A stretch of 61,751 nucleotides of DNA from Porticoccus sp. Lineage in GTDB: Bacteria; Pseudomonadota; Gammaproteobacteria; Pseudomonadales; Porticoccaceae. Below are positions 8,388 through 19,665 of the stretch, piece after piece. The position numbers and the translations under genes are program-made. The stretch lies in assembly GCA_018066715.1 (NCBI GenBank), contig JAGPWA010000070.1:1-61751 (forward strand), given 5' to 3'. Every line of letters begins with the position of its first letter. The stretch's first letter is position 1. The notes below the pieces were generated by a model. The model saw only the letters and a program-made list of their open reading frames with translations, ran no database searches and had not been told where the DNA came from.

Positions 8388-9680
8388 GTGAATAACGATA
8401 CAAGTAGTGGCAATAATAGTACCGGCGATAGCCCGGAAGATAAAAAAAGCACTGAGGATGAAATGAAGGCGTCTTCTTCAGCGCCCTCGCACAAGGATGA
8501 GTCTCAGCCCGAAGCTGTCGCTAACCCGAGTCAAGCCTCAACATCAGAATCTAAAGCACCCATAAAGAAAAATTCTCCATCCTCAGAGAAACCAGTGACT
8601 CAGAAAAAGTCATTGGCCAAGAAGAAATCACCGGGTGGTCGTCCGGTTTTGAGGTCGTTGATGGTGCTATTTTTGTTGCTGGCTATTTCTGGCTTGGGCG
8701 TGGCAGGTTGGTGGTTCTATCAGTTCCAACATCAGTTGCAACAGAAGGCGCCGCTTGTTCAGGAAAATCTGGCAAGTCAGCAGGCAGATATTCAGCGCCT
8801 TGAGGAGCAGTTGGCGGAGGAGCGACGTGAGCGACAGAATCAGCAGGCTGCATTGAGTCGGACCGCCTCTGAGTTGCAGTTAAACATTAATAGCCATGCT
8901 CGGCGTTTGCGCGAGCTTTCCACCACTTCTCGAACAGACTGGTTGTTGGCCGAGGCTGAATATCTGATTCGCCTTGCTAACCAGCGCCTGATCACCGAAC
9001 GAAATACAAAAAATGCTATAGCACTGCTGATCACTGCGGATGAAATTCTGAGAGATCTGGATGAAGTGGATCTATTGGCGGTTCGAGGGGCACTTGCAAA
9101 AAGTATCACCGCATTGCGGATGGCACCGAGCGTGGATAGGGAAGGGTTGTATCTGCAGCTAAATGCGCTATCTGAACAGCTTGTACAGTTGCCCCTGATT
9201 GCCCCTGAGTTGTTGGAGGGCGACAGAGTAACAGTTGAGGCTGACAGTGTTATTGATGATAGCTGGCGGGGCCAGTTATTGAGGAGTTTCTACCAAGCTG
9301 TAGAGGGTGTTAGTGAGCTGATACGGGTAAGGCGCAGGAATGCGCCACTTGAGCCATTGTTATCTCCTGAGGAAGATCAGTTCCTTCGTCATAATCTTGG
9401 AATGATGCTGGAACAGGCGCAGTTGGCTTTGCTTCGGGAAGAGCAGGCGGTCTATCAGGCCAGCTTGGCTAAGGCTAAAAAATGGTTAGGTGATTACTTT
9501 GAGCTGAACGAAGGGGCCAGCCAACTGGTTGAGCAGTTGTCGCAACTGGAGCAACAAAAGGTTGTTCAACAGTTACCCGATATTTCAGGTGGGCTTGAGG
9601 CACTGAGAGACTATATAGATATCAGACATAGGCGTCACACCGTTGACGGAATGGAAGAGTCCAGTGGAGAGCAGCAGTGA
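8388..9680 (+). CDS. hemX: HemX, membrane protein of the hem operon
   Basis: The 430-residue protein starts at GTG 8388. It has a low-complexity cytoplasmic head rich in Ser, Lys and Glu (residues 1-85), one transmembrane helix (about 88-110, LMVLFLLLAISGLGVAGWW), and a coiled coil (about 118-165). The remainder is helical and predicted periplasmic, including WLLAEAEYLIRLANQRL, which is characteristic of the HemX family. HemX was once called a uroporphyrin-III methyltransferase, but no methyltransferase motif is present. Its function is unknown; it always accompanies hemCD and hemY. Confidence 0.9.
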   Translation: MNNDTSSGNNSTGDSPEDKKSTEDEMKASSSAPSHKDESQPEAVANPSQASTSESKAPIKKNSPSSEKPVTQKKSLAKKKSPGGRPVLRSLMVLFLLLAISGLGVAGWWFYQFQHQLQQKAPLVQENLASQQADIQRLEEQLAEERRERQNQQAALSRTASELQLNINSHARRLRELSTTSRTDWLLAEAEYLIRLANQRLITERNTKNAIALLITADEILRDLDEVDLLAVRGALAKSITALRMAPSVDREGLYLQLNALSEQLVQLPLIAPELLEGDRVTVEADSVIDDSWRGQLLRSFYQAVEGVSELIRVRRRNAPLEPLLSPEEDQFLRHNLGMMLEQAQLALLREEQAVYQASLAKAKKWLGDYFELNEGASQLVEQLSQLEQQKVVQQLPDISGGLEALRDYIDIRHRRHTVDGMEESSGEQQ

Positions 9681-10885
9681 GAATGTTGCTATTGATCGTT
9701 GCCTTGATCACTTTTGTCGGTGGTTTTGTGGCTTGGCAGATGCTGGAAAGTAGTGGCTATGTCCTGATTGCCTTTGGCAATTACACGATTGATATGAGTC
9801 TTTGGACGCTAGTGTTGTTGGTGTTGGTGTTGTGGGTTCTCGTACGATTATTGAAATATCTGTTACGAATTATAATTGAGCCAGGGCAGAAATTTTTTAG
9901 AAATCGTGTTTCTGTACGGGATCAGCGGTACCGTAAGCGCACAGCCAAAGGGCTGTTGCAGTTTATTGAAGGCCGCTGGAGTCAAGCACGCAATAGCCTC
10001 AAGCGAGCAGCAAAACATTCAGATATGCCCTTGGTCAATTATCTGGCGGCTGCCAACGCGGCTTACGAATTGGGTGACAAAGAAGATGCTAATCGCTTGT
10101 TGGTAAAGGCAGAGCAGGTTGCACCGGGTGGTGAATTGGCTATTGGTCTGGCTCAGACAAAAATGTATTTGCAGGATGAACGTTACGAGGAAGCGCTCGC
10201 TATATTGCAGCGGCTTCATCAAAGTGTGCCGGATCACCCGCTGGTGTTACGTCTACTGGAGCGTGCACATCGTGGTTTGAAAGATTGGCGAAGCCTTGAA
10301 AAGCTGTTGCCAGACTTAAGGCGCTTCAAGGTGTACGACAAGCCGAAGCTGTTAAGCATTGAAGCTGAGGTTTATTCTTCATTGATGGTAGTGCTTGCAG
10401 CTCAAGCCAAGCGCAGTGGTAAAGCAGAAGACACTGAAGCACTCGTTCAATTATGGCAAGAGATGCCTAGGGGTATTAGGGAGGATAAACAGGTCCTTCT
10501 ATCGTATATTTCTAGCTTGCATCAGTTGGGTGAGTCGAACCTGGCGGAAAGCCTGTTACGCAAGGTGTTGAAATCCCATTGGGATGATGCCTTGGTGAGG
10601 CTGTATGGCATTGTGGGTGGAGATGACCCACAGAAACAATTGATCATTGCAGAAGCTTGGCTTCGTGAACGCCCTAATGATCCGGAGCTGATGCTAGCAC
10701 TAGGACGCCTGAGCCAGCGTAATCAGTTATGGGGGAAGGCGAGGGACTACCTGGAAAGCTCTCTAGCGTTGAGAGCCCAGCCTGATGCCTATGCAGAATT
10801 AGCTCGATTGATGGTACAGCTGGGTGAGCATGAAAAGAGTGCTCAGTATTACCAGCAGGGTTTAATGCTTAGCACTCATGGTTAA
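9677..10885 (+). CDS. hemY: HemY, TPR membrane protein of the hem operon
   Basis: This 402-residue protein overlaps hemX by 4 bp (GTGA). The alternative ATG at 9683 removes only two residues. Two hydrophobic helices (about 3-22 and 38-68) precede a long TPR-like helical repeat domain (about 100-400, for example PLVNYLAAANAAYELGD and DPELMLALGRLSQRNQLWG). This is the coproporphyrin-unrelated HemY_N family of Proteobacteria, not the Bacillus protoporphyrinogen oxidase of the same name. Its function is unclear; roles in complex assembly around late heme enzymes have been suggested for the family. The operon ends here at a strong terminator. Confidence 0.92.
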   Translation: MRMLLLIVALITFVGGFVAWQMLESSGYVLIAFGNYTIDMSLWTLVLLVLVLWVLVRLLKYLLRIIIEPGQKFFRNRVSVRDQRYRKRTAKGLLQFIEGRWSQARNSLKRAAKHSDMPLVNYLAAANAAYELGDKEDANRLLVKAEQVAPGGELAIGLAQTKMYLQDERYEEALAILQRLHQSVPDHPLVLRLLERAHRGLKDWRSLEKLLPDLRRFKVYDKPKLLSIEAEVYSSLMVVLAAQAKRSGKAEDTEALVQLWQEMPRGIREDKQVLLSYISSLHQLGESNLAESLLRKVLKSHWDDALVRLYGIVGGDDPQKQLIIAEAWLRERPNDPELMLALGRLSQRNQLWGKARDYLESSLALRAQPDAYAELARLMVQLGEHEKSAQYYQQGLMLSTHG

Positions 10886-10905
10886 AAGCGAGCTCATTGA
10901 GTGAG

Positions 10906-10942
10906 CCATAAAAAAGGCGCCGTAAAGGCGCCTTTTTTATGG
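10906..10942. terminator. Bidirectional rho-independent terminator
   Basis: A perfect 16-bp stem (10906-10921 with 10927-10942) has a 5-nt loop (gtaaa), a GGCGCC core and A6/T6 flanks. It sits between the convergent hemY and pckA genes and can terminate transcription from both sides. Confidence 0.95.
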
Positions 10943-10969
10943 TGTGTTTACTTGCGGTGAACTCAATAA

Positions 10970-12529
10970 TTAAAGTTGAGGGCCCGCGTTGAGAACACTT
11001 TCTGAAACATCAAATTTTTGAATATTTTCAACAAATAGTTTCGCTAATTCAGATGCCTGTTTGTCATAGGCAGCTTTGTCTTCCCAAGTTTCACGTGGAT
11101 TCAAGTAGCAACTGTCCACACCAGGCACGCTGGTTGGTATTTCCAAGTTGAGCCCTGATAGATGCTCTGTGGCCACATTTTCTAAATCACCATTCTGAAT
11201 AGCCGCGACAATGCCCCGTGTCACAGGAATTGGGAATCGCGACCCGGCGGCACCAGGTGCGCCAGATCCACCAGTCCAGCCAGTGTTCACCAGATAGACA
11301 CGGCTACCGAAGTCCTCGATCTGTTTCATGAGCAATTCGGCATAAACATTTGCGGGGCGTGGCATAAAGGGCGCACCGAAACAGGTGGAAAAAGCCAGCT
11401 GAATACCGGCAGCGGCACCCATTTCAGTTGATCCAACACGGGCTGTGTAGCCACTGAGGAAATGATAGGCCGCGGCTTCCTTGGAGAGGATGGATACGGG
11501 TGGTAAAACACCAGAGACATCACAGGTCAGGAAGATGACATTTTTAGGTTCTCCTGCACGGTTGTGCTCAGAGCGCATTTCTACATGTTCAAGCGGATAG
11601 CTACAGCGTCCGTTTTCAGTCAGGCTGGTATCGTCATAATCTGCTGTGCGGTTATCATCAGTAGGAACGTTTTCTACAATGGCACCAAAGCGGATAGCTT
11701 CCCAGATAACAGGTTCATTTATTCGACTCAGGTTGATGGTTTTTGCATAGCAGCCACCTTCCATATTGAACACAGCACCTTTTGACCAGCCGTGTTCATC
11801 GTCACCGATCAGATAGCGTTCAGGATCGGCAGAGAGTGTCGTCTTGCCGGTGCCAGACAGGCCAAAGAATAGGCATACGTCACCGGCACCGCCAACATTG
11901 GCGGCGCAATGCATGGGCATAACGCCTTTTTCTGGTAGTAAGAAGTTTTGTACAGAGAACATGGCCTTTTTCATTTCGCCCGCATATTTCAAACCGGCGA
12001 TCAGTACTTTGCGTTGAGCGAAGTTAATGATGCCTACAGCTTCACTGTTGGTGCCATCTCGCTCTGGGTCACAGACAAAGTTAGCTGCATGGATAATCTT
12101 CCAAGGTTCTTTGTTGGAGGGGTTGTATTTCTCCGGGCGAATAAACATGTTGCGGCCAAACAGGTTGTGCCAAGCGGTTTCGGTGGTCACTTTTACTGGC
12201 AGGTAGTGTTCAGGATCCTGGCCAACATGAAGGTGAGAAACATACCGGTCTTGTTCGGCCAAATGGGTTGCTACACGTTCCCACAAAGCATTAAATTTAT
12301 CTTGAGCAAAGGGGCGGTTGACCGGCCCCCAGTTGATATCTTCCTGACTGCTGGGCTCTTCTACAATAAATCGGTCGGCGGGTGAGCGACCAGTGCGCTT
12401 GCCCGTAACAGAAAGAAGGGCGCCGGTGTCAGTAAGATGACCTTCGCCATTTTGTAGTGCCAGCTCTATTAGCTCGGCAGAGCACAAGTCGGTGTAAACA
12501 TTCACAGCAGAATCTTCGATTTGCGTCAT
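10970..12529 (-). CDS. pckA: Phosphoenolpyruvate carboxykinase (ATP)
   Basis: PckA converts oxaloacetate and ATP to phosphoenolpyruvate, CO2 and ADP for gluconeogenesis. The chosen start ([15 protein letters not shown]) gives about 519 residues, normal for the family. The open frame continues 46 codons upstream, but that part is unlike any PckA and reads through the likely promoter region. Visible motifs are the kinase-1a P-loop [11 protein letters not shown], the kinase-2 region LIGDDEHGW, and TGRSPADRF near the substrate pocket. It lies 109 bp downstream of hslO in the same orientation, the conserved hslO-pckA order of gammaproteobacteria. Confidence 0.95.
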   Translation of the reverse strand: MTQIEDSAVNVYTDLCSAELIELALQNGEGHLTDTGALLSVTGKRTGRSPADRFIVEEPSSQEDINWGPVNRPFAQDKFNALWERVATHLAEQDRYVSHLHVGQDPEHYLPVKVTTETAWHNLFGRNMFIRPEKYNPSNKEPWKIIHAANFVCDPERDGTNSEAVGIINFAQRKVLIAGLKYAGEMKKAMFSVQNFLLPEKGVMPMHCAANVGGAGDVCLFFGLSGTGKTTLSADPERYLIGDDEHGWSKGAVFNMEGGCYAKTINLSRINEPVIWEAIRFGAIVENVPTDDNRTADYDDTSLTENGRCSYPLEHVEMRSEHNRAGEPKNVIFLTCDVSGVLPPVSILSKEAAAYHFLSGYTARVGSTEMGAAAGIQLAFSTCFGAPFMPRPANVYAELLMKQIEDFGSRVYLVNTGWTGGSGAPGAAGSRFPIPVTRGIVAAIQNGDLENVATEHLSGLNLEIPTSVPGVDSCYLNPRETWEDKAAYDKQASELAKLFVENIQKFDVSESVLNAGPQL

Positions 12530-12638
12530 CAGTATTGTCCTGTCAGGGTAGCTCTGTTCGTTTTCTATGTTTAGTTTGGTTGACTTTCTATACCCAGCTG
12601 GGCAAAAAAGGGTGGCAATTATGCCAGAAAAATATCCA

Positions 12639-13544
12639 CTAGTGGAGCATTGGTGGGTTTTCTCCAAAGAGTTCTGCTATATCTTTTTCATTGAAGCGAT
12701 ATTGTTGATGGCAGAATTGGCAATTAATGGAAATAATATCCTGTTCTTCCAAGATGCTATTGAGTTCTTCGTGGCCGAGAGAGAGCAGCACATGGGTAAA
12801 CCGGCCCTCTGAGCAACTACAGAAAAACTGTACCGGGTCTGGTTCAAATAGCCGTAATTCATCCTGGTGAAACAAGCGGTAAAGTTGCTCTTCATGGCTG
12901 AGTGTCAGCTGCTCTTCTTTTGTGATGGTATCGGCCAGCTGGATAGCGTGATCCCACAGTTGTCGGTTTTCTTCTGGGCTCAGTTCCAGTTGATTTGGTA
13001 GGGCCTGAAGTAGCAGGCCTGCTGCTCTGGGGACGTTGTTATTCATAGGGCTACTTTGAATGTCGGCACTTAGCCAGATACGCGTGGCCAGTTGTTCTGA
13101 TCGAGCAAAGTAATCCTCCAGGCATGTGGCCAGAGAGCCTGACTCGAGGGGCACCACCCCTTGATAACGCTTGCCTTGGCTGGGATCAACGGTCAGTGTC
13201 AGTGTGCCCTCTCCGATGAGGTCAGTAAGAGAGGTGTTACTGTCGTACAGTTGGTCGGGATCGAATTGGGCAATGGCTCGGAGGTTGTGATGGCGGGTAC
13301 AGTCGGCCATTATCATTGATAACGGCCCAGAGCCTTGAGCTTGTAGGGTTATAACGCCATCAAACTTTAATGTGGCACTGAGCAGCCCTGCGGCGGTAAG
13401 AAATTGGCCCAGTAGCTGCTGGATTGTTTCGGGGTATTCACCATTAGCGAGCACATCCTGGTAACTTTTTTCTAGCGTCAGTATTTCACCTCGAATATCC
13501 GAGTGCTCGAAGATAAAGCGCTGAAGCTGGTCTGTGTGCGACAT
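12639..13544 (-). CDS. hslO: Hsp33 redox-regulated chaperone
   Basis: Hsp33 is a cytoplasmic holdase activated when oxidation releases zinc from four cysteines. The 301-residue protein shows the complete zinc motif: C242 and C244 (FFCSC) and C275 and C278 ([10 protein letters not shown]). The N-terminus [15 protein letters not shown] is typical, with GE(I/L) and the later [10 protein letters not shown] motif of the substrate-binding domain. It sits in the mrcA-yrfG-hslR-hslO-pckA neighbourhood known from enterobacteria and pseudomonads. Confidence 0.95.
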   Translation of the reverse strand: MSHTDQLQRFIFEHSDIRGEILTLEKSYQDVLANGEYPETIQQLLGQFLTAAGLLSATLKFDGVITLQAQGSGPLSMIMADCTRHHNLRAIAQFDPDQLYDSNTSLTDLIGEGTLTLTVDPSQGKRYQGVVPLESGSLATCLEDYFARSEQLATRIWLSADIQSSPMNNNVPRAAGLLLQALPNQLELSPEENRQLWDHAIQLADTITKEEQLTLSHEEQLYRLFHQDELRLFEPDPVQFFCSCSEGRFTHVLLSLGHEELNSILEEQDIISINCQFCHQQYRFNEKDIAELFGENPPMLH

Positions 13545-13681
13545 GGTGCTTGTTCCTGTGAACGCGGGGCGCGAAATTTAGGGTACTTTTGGAAGCTTGT
13601 CCAGCAGGCTTCGAGACTCAGAATTGTATATGAGTCTTGCTTTCTCTAGGTTTGTGGTCTCTATAAGCCTGCACTTTGGCA

Positions 13682-14119
13682 TTATGTGCAGTGCCGCCTG
13701 ATTTCTTCCGCGAGCTGATTTGCGCGCTGTTTGCGTTGTTCTTCAGTGACAATTATTTCGTTGCCATCAGAGTCTTCAAAATACACCCGACCTTTAAGTA
13801 TTTGCAGGTTATATTTTGCCTGTTGGCAAACCCTTTCTGCGCTTTGATTCCGACGTTGTTGTTGTGCCTTTTGCTGCTGGTGAAAGGCTTGCTCTTCAGG
13901 GGTTTCCCCTTGAAAAACCTGTTGCAGTTTTTTGGTTTCTTCAGCACCGGAGTCACGGTTGATTGGTGACATCTTGGAAGATACTTCTTCTGAAGCGGCT
14001 GAGTCCTCCGGCGGTTGATCTGAAAAGTGAAGTTTTCCATCGCTGTCTACCCAGCGATAAATTTCGGCAAAACTTGTCGGCATTAATAAGAGCAGGCCGA
14101 TAGCAATAACTAGCTTCAT
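13682..14119 (-). CDS. DUF4124 domain exported protein
   Basis: This 145-residue protein has a signal peptide (MKLVIAIGLLLLMPTSFA) followed directly by the DUF4124 core EIYRWVDSDGKLHFSDQPP (residues 19-37). The rest is a charged, Gln-rich helical tail with a single EQRKQRANQ stretch. DUF4124 proteins are small periplasmic or membrane-tethered proteins of unknown function, abundant in gammaproteobacteria. The start codon overlaps the hslR stop by 4 bp, so the two are cotranscribed. No catalytic motif is visible. Confidence 0.8.
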   Translation of the reverse strand: MKLVIAIGLLLLMPTSFAEIYRWVDSDGKLHFSDQPPEDSAASEEVSSKMSPINRDSGAEETKKLQQVFQGETPEEQAFHQQQKAQQQRRNQSAERVCQQAKYNLQILKGRVYFEDSDGNEIIVTEEQRKQRANQLAEEIRRHCT

Positions 14120-14523
14120 GATGGGTTGTCCTCCTTGAAACGGTGAATCTGACGCCGCTGTTTTTTGTTTGGGCGTTGGTCCTGATATGAAAGGGATTGA
14201 TTTGATGCCTTTCGTTCGGCAGTACGTTGCTCGCGCAGGGCGATACTTTCGGTCGTCTCTGTATAAAGTACAGCTGCTTCGGTAGCGCCACGGCGTTGGT
14301 CCGAGACATCGTCAACTACAACTATTTTTTCATCCCACCCTTGACGAATTTTAATGGTTGCACCCAGGATTGCTTCCTTGCTTGGTTTGGCTCGCTGACC
14401 ATCAACGTGTATTTTCCCCCCTTCGATAGCCGTTTTTGCCTGGGCGCGGGTTTTAAAAAACCGGGCTGCCCACAGCCATTTATCTAGGCGTACCTTTTGA
14501 TGATCATTGCCGTGCTTAGCCAT
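14116..14523 (-). CDS. hslR: Hsp15, S4-domain ribosome-associated heat shock protein
   Basis: Hsp15 binds 50S subunits carrying a stalled nascent chain and helps recycle them. The S4 RNA-binding fold is clear at about residues 9-70: VRLDKWLWAARFFKTRAQAK, then GGKIHVDG. A basic tail ends in RPNKKQRRQIHRF. I chose the ATG at 14523, giving 135 residues, because the family starts near this point. The frame is open 14 codons further, but those overlap yrfG heavily and look unrelated. The ATG overlaps the yrfG stop by 8 bp, and no strong Shine-Dalgarno is seen, consistent with coupled translation. Confidence 0.9.
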   Translation of the reverse strand: MAKHGNDHQKVRLDKWLWAARFFKTRAQAKTAIEGGKIHVDGQRAKPSKEAILGATIKIRQGWDEKIVVVDDVSDQRRGATEAAVLYTETTESIALREQRTAERKASNQSLSYQDQRPNKKQRRQIHRFKEDNPS

Positions 14524-15175
14524 TAGGGAGAATCTCATCAAAATGGGTGATGGTCTGAAACTCATCTATTGTTCTTGGGGCTTGTTTACTGTCTGGCTGA
14601 TTAATTCCAAGCAGATGCGCAATGCCAAACTGTTGTGCTGAGTGGAGCACATCTATTGAGTCATCGATAAACAAGGTTCGGCTGGGGTCAAAATGCTGTT
14701 GTTCGGCCAGAGCCTGCCAAAATAATTGTGACTCTTTAGGCTGGCCAAACTCGTGTGATGAGTAGATATGATCCAATAGTCCACCAATACCGGTGGCAGA
14801 GAGTTTTAGTTCTAAGCTGAGGGGGTGAGCATTGGTGACCAGAACGCGTTGCTTGCCGGAGGCCCCCAGTTGTTGAAGAAACTCCAGTACAAAGGGGCGT
14901 TCTTGAATGAGATGATCGATTTCTTCTTTTAACTGACGAATATTGACAGACAGTTCTTTGGACCAATATTCCAGACAGTACCAGTCTAGAGTGCCTCGTT
15001 TATCATTAAAGCGGCCATGGAGCTCCCTCGTCGCTTTGTTTGGGCAGAGGTTGTGGTGCTCGGCATAACGCTTTGGTAGGTGGGTGAGCCAAAAAAAATT
15101 GTCAAAGTGTAAATCCAGCAGGGTGCCATCCATGTCCAGCAGAACAGTGTCTATGTTATTCCAGTCAATTTTCAC
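14516..15175 (-). CDS. yrfG: HAD-superfamily nucleotidase YrfG (GMP/IMP type)
   Basis: The 219-residue protein has the HAD signature motif I LLDMDGTLLDL (nucleophile D16, acid D18), motif II VTNAH, a conserved lysine in GQPKES and motif IV TLFIDDSIDVL. The HFDNFFW segment after motif I is characteristic of YrfG, which dephosphorylates GMP and IMP in E. coli. It is first in a three-gene set with hslR and the DUF4124 gene, and sits between mrcA and hslR as in enterobacteria. Confidence 0.88.
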   Translation of the reverse strand: MKIDWNNIDTVLLDMDGTLLDLHFDNFFWLTHLPKRYAEHHNLCPNKATRELHGRFNDKRGTLDWYCLEYWSKELSVNIRQLKEEIDHLIQERPFVLEFLQQLGASGKQRVLVTNAHPLSLELKLSATGIGGLLDHIYSSHEFGQPKESQLFWQALAEQQHFDPSRTLFIDDSIDVLHSAQQFGIAHLLGINQPDSKQAPRTIDEFQTITHFDEILPNG

Positions 15176-15338
15176 AGTTATAGGCAGTGCATAAGCGTTT
15201 TTCAGTGTTATCCAGTATGCCTATAAAGATCGTCATATTGAAGCGGCACCTGCCCCGAGAAAGCTCGGTGGTTCTTTCTCGAGACTGACTCTTATATAGG
15301 GTCGCTTTTTTTAGAGGTTATCTAGATGGTCTTTTTCG

Positions 15339-17879
15339 CTAGAACAAGTCCTCAGGACGCGCTCCTCCAGATGAGGTTTTGTTGTTGGTTGTGAATGGGT
15401 CGCTGCTGGCCATTGCAGGAACATGTTCCTTGCGGAAGATCTCAAAAATGGCATTGGCGTGTTCGGGGCCAACTCTCAAACCTGTATTTGGGTCGATTCG
15501 AACCATAACAATACCCTCTGGTTGCGGCCTGATAATGTCCTTTTTCCCCGCCAGAGCCGTTCTCATAAAGTCAATCCATATAGGGAGCGCGGCTGATCCG
15601 CCGTATTCCCCACGGCCAAGCAGTTGGTTTTCATCGAAGCCTAACCATGCGGTGGCTGCGATATGAGGGCTGTAGCCAGAGAACCAAGCATCTCTTGGGC
15701 CATTGGTTGTACCTGTTTTCCCTCCGATATCTGACCGTTCTAATACTCGGGCACGTCTGCCTGTTCCCTTTTGGATCACATCCTTAAGAATGGAGTCGAT
15801 TAGATAAGCTACCCGAGGTTCAATGATTCTTGGTGCTACGGGCAGCTGTAGTTTTTCTAGTGATGGTTCAATAGGTTGCTCTTCGTCAGTCGGTAGGGCT
15901 GGAGGCGCCTGTGTTACTCCGAGTTCTGTATTAAGGTCATCCATTTGTGATAGTGCTTCTGGTGCAACTATTTCTTGTTCCAGTTGCACCGCTTCATTGT
16001 TGGTTATGTCATTATTCTCAGTGGTCGCCAAAGTCTGATCGCAGGTGTGGCAAACCGTCAAAGGGGCAGCTTGATAGACTATGTTGCCTTCTGTGTCCTC
16101 AATTCGATCAATTAGGTAGGGTTCAACCCGATAGCCGCCATTGGCGAGAATGGCATAACCGGTGGCAATTTTCAGGGGGGTGACAGCATGACTGCCTAGC
16201 GCAAGGGATAGATCTCGGGGTAAAACAGACCCGTCGAAACCAAAGCGCTGCAAGCCGTCAATCGCTTGATTGATGCCAAGGCTGCGCAGTATCCGTATTG
16301 AGATTAGGTTGCGAGACCGGTAAAGCGCCTCTCGGAAACGGGTTGGACCATAGAATTTGCCACCATCATTTTCTGGCCGCCAAGTATTTTCTAGCAATTT
16401 GTCATCAAAGACGACGGGAGCATCGTTGATAATACTTGCTGTGGTGAAACCATTTTCTAACGCAGTGGTGTAAATAAAGGGTTTGAAGTTTGAACCAGGT
16501 TGCCGTTCTGCTTGGGTAATGCGGTTAAAGTTACTTTGGTAAAAGTCGAAGCCACCTACTAGGGCCTGGATGCCACCATTTTGTGGGTTGAGTGCCACAA
16601 TAGCTGCTTGAGCCTTGGGTAGTTGGCCCAATTGCCAGTTATCATCAAGCTGTCGTACCCTGATGAGGTCGCCTACGGTAAATAGCTCTTCAGCAGATTG
16701 AATGGCTGCTGAGCGACTATTGGGGCTATTAAACCGACGCAGCCCTTTAAGCCCGTTTTCCCATGTTATTTCTAACGAGTCCCCGGATGCGAGCTGAATG
16801 CTAAGGGATTGTGTATTGACCTGAGCGACAATTGCTGGGATAAGATTGCCGTAGGCAGGGACTTCCCCCAGTACTGATGACCAGCTGTCTTTTTCTAAAA
16901 TCTGATTTTCGGGGCCACGGTACCCATGGCGACTGTCATAAGCAATTAAGCCGCTCTGAACAGCATTTTTGGCAGAAAGTTGAAGCTGGCTGTTGATGGT
17001 GGTGTAGACACGGTAGCCATCCATGTAAGCGCCTTGGCCGATCATGTCCAAGATTTCCTTACGTGCGATTTCTGATACGTAAGGCGCATTCAGTTCGAGT
17101 TTATATCCATGGTAATTGGCCGTTACAGGCTCTGCCCTGGCTAAGGCATACGCTTCATGGTTGATATGGTGTAAGTCCAGCATGCGCTTAAGAATCCAGT
17201 TGCGGCGAATCAGTGCACGGTCCGGATTGGCAATGGGGTTGTAGGCAGACGGGGCCTTGGGGAGTCCGGCAATCATTGCTAGCTGCGCAAGACTGAGATC
17301 TCTGATGGACTGTCCATAGTAGACTTGTGCCGCGGCCTCTATCCCATAGGCTCGGTTGCCTTGGTAGATTTTGTTAGCATAGAGGGTGAGTATTTCTTCT
17401 TTGCTGAGTTCATCTTCAATGCGCAGTGCCAACAATATTTCATTAAACTTTCTGGTGAAGGTTTGTTTGCGTGTGAGGAAAAAATTGCGCGCAACTTGCA
17501 TGGTGATAGTGCTGCCGCCTGTTTTTATTTCACCAGCAGTGATTAGTTGGGATGCCGCTCGAAGTAGGCCTGCAATATCTACGCCCCCATGGCTGTAAAA
17601 TCGGTCATCTTCAGCTGATAACAATGCACTGATGTACAAAGGTGGCATATCGCTGAAGCTGATTGGCGTTCGGCGTTTTTCACCAAATTCTCCAATTAGT
17701 TGTGAATCTTGTGAATAGATTCTCAAAGGTGTCTGAAGTTTTGTCTCACGAAGGCTTTCAACGGAGGGTAATTTAGGGCTAAGGTACAGGTATAGGCTAC
17801 CAGTGATAATGAGGGTGCCACCTAAGGCCGCAAAAGCAGTCCAGAGGGTATAGCTAAAAAGTTGAAGAGTTCTATTCAT
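15339..17879 (-). CDS. mrcA: Penicillin-binding protein 1A
   Basis: This 846-residue bifunctional class A PBP polymerises and crosslinks peptidoglycan. One N-terminal transmembrane helix (about 8-32) is followed by the GT51 glycosyltransferase, with catalytic E90 in LSAEDDRFYSHGG and GGSTITMQVARN near 122-133. A transpeptidase domain follows, with S463 in the SNFK motif, SRN near 524-526, and K721 in GGKTGTT. An OB-like insertion (about 310-415) separates the two, as usual for PBP1A. It is divergent from pilM, the conserved gammaproteobacterial arrangement. The C-terminal tail is long and flexible. Confidence 0.96.
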   Translation of the reverse strand: MNRTLQLFSYTLWTAFAALGGTLIITGSLYLYLSPKLPSVESLRETKLQTPLRIYSQDSQLIGEFGEKRRTPISFSDMPPLYISALLSAEDDRFYSHGGVDIAGLLRAASQLITAGEIKTGGSTITMQVARNFFLTRKQTFTRKFNEILLALRIEDELSKEEILTLYANKIYQGNRAYGIEAAAQVYYGQSIRDLSLAQLAMIAGLPKAPSAYNPIANPDRALIRRNWILKRMLDLHHINHEAYALARAEPVTANYHGYKLELNAPYVSEIARKEILDMIGQGAYMDGYRVYTTINSQLQLSAKNAVQSGLIAYDSRHGYRGPENQILEKDSWSSVLGEVPAYGNLIPAIVAQVNTQSLSIQLASGDSLEITWENGLKGLRRFNSPNSRSAAIQSAEELFTVGDLIRVRQLDDNWQLGQLPKAQAAIVALNPQNGGIQALVGGFDFYQSNFNRITQAERQPGSNFKPFIYTTALENGFTTASIINDAPVVFDDKLLENTWRPENDGGKFYGPTRFREALYRSRNLISIRILRSLGINQAIDGLQRFGFDGSVLPRDLSLALGSHAVTPLKIATGYAILANGGYRVEPYLIDRIEDTEGNIVYQAAPLTVCHTCDQTLATTENNDITNNEAVQLEQEIVAPEALSQMDDLNTELGVTQAPPALPTDEEQPIEPSLEKLQLPVAPRIIEPRVAYLIDSILKDVIQKGTGRRARVLERSDIGGKTGTTNGPRDAWFSGYSPHIAATAWLGFDENQLLGRGEYGGSAALPIWIDFMRTALAGKKDIIRPQPEGIVMVRIDPNTGLRVGPEHANAIFEIFRKEHVPAMASSDPFTTNNKTSSGGARPEDLF

Positions 17880-17990
17880 GGTTTAGCCAGTTTTTGTTAG
17901 GGTGCTAGTATAAGATTAAAGGAAGCGCCAATACACTACTTGCAAACTTGCAGGAAATAGTTAAAGTTATAAGTTAGCTGGTTAGCGTAA

Positions 17991-19079
<1,089 letters not shown>

Positions 19080-19080
19080 T

Positions 19081-19665
19081 ATGGCCAAGATTAATTTACT
19101 CCCTTGGCGCGAAGCATTTCGTACTGAAAAACAAAAAGAGTTTCTGTCTCTGGTGGTTGTTGTGTTGGTCGTGGCAGTATTGGCGGCATTTGGCTGGGAC
19201 AGAGTGGTTAATAGTCAAATCAAGTCTCAGACTAGCCGGAATCAGCTACTCAACACTGAAATTGCTAAACTGGATAAGCAGGTTGCAGAGATAAAAGAGT
19301 TGAAGGCTCGTCGTCAAAATCTATTAGATCGCATGCAGGTTATTCAGGAGTTACAGGGTAACCGGCCCGAAATTGTCAAGATTTATGATGAGTTTGTTCG
19401 AGCTGTACCTGATGGTGTTTATTTTACCAAGATGATACGTAAGGATAGTCAGATATCGCTAGTAGGTTATGCCGAGTCTAATAACAGGGTGTCTTCTCTG
19501 ATGCGGCGACTCGATGCATCTTATAAATTTTCTGAGCCCAATTTAACTAAAGTGCAGGATAGTGATGTGCTGGGAGAAGACGGTAGTCAGTTTGAGATGC
19601 GAGTTAAAATAACAAAAGCTCCAGTTGACTCTGTATCAACTGACCCAGCTGAAGGGGGTGCGTGA
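19081..19665 (+). CDS. pilN: Type IV pilus assembly protein PilN
   Basis: This inner-membrane protein begins MAKINLLPWRE, the conserved PilN tail that docks into PilM. One transmembrane helix (about 22-41) precedes a coiled coil and a ferredoxin-like periplasmic domain. I chose ATG 19081, preceded by gaggggg at a good distance, over an in-frame TTG 9 bp earlier that overlaps pilM. It forms a heterodimer with PilO. Confidence 0.95.
   Translation: MAKINLLPWREAFRTEKQKEFLSLVVVVLVVAVLAAFGWDRVVNSQIKSQTSRNQLLNTEIAKLDKQVAEIKELKARRQNLLDRMQVIQELQGNRPEIVKIYDEFVRAVPDGVYFTKMIRKDSQISLVGYAESNNRVSSLMRRLDASYKFSEPNLTKVQDSDVLGEDGSQFEMRVKITKAPVDSVSTDPAEGGA

Noticed and set aside
11948-12385. 145-codon open frame antisense to pckA
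   Set aside because: It lies wholly within pckA, shows no family features, and the pckA frame has complete motifs across it.
12530-12667. N-terminal extension of pckA (46 codons)
   Set aside because: It is Cys/Ser-rich, unlike any PckA, and overlaps the end of hslO; the standard N-terminus begins at the internal ATG.
15256-15281. CGAGAAAG/CTTTCTCG hairpin as a terminator downstream of yrfG or mrcA
   Set aside because: It lies between the mrcA stop and the yrfG start, but neither strand has an adjacent T-run. It is at most a weak structure.
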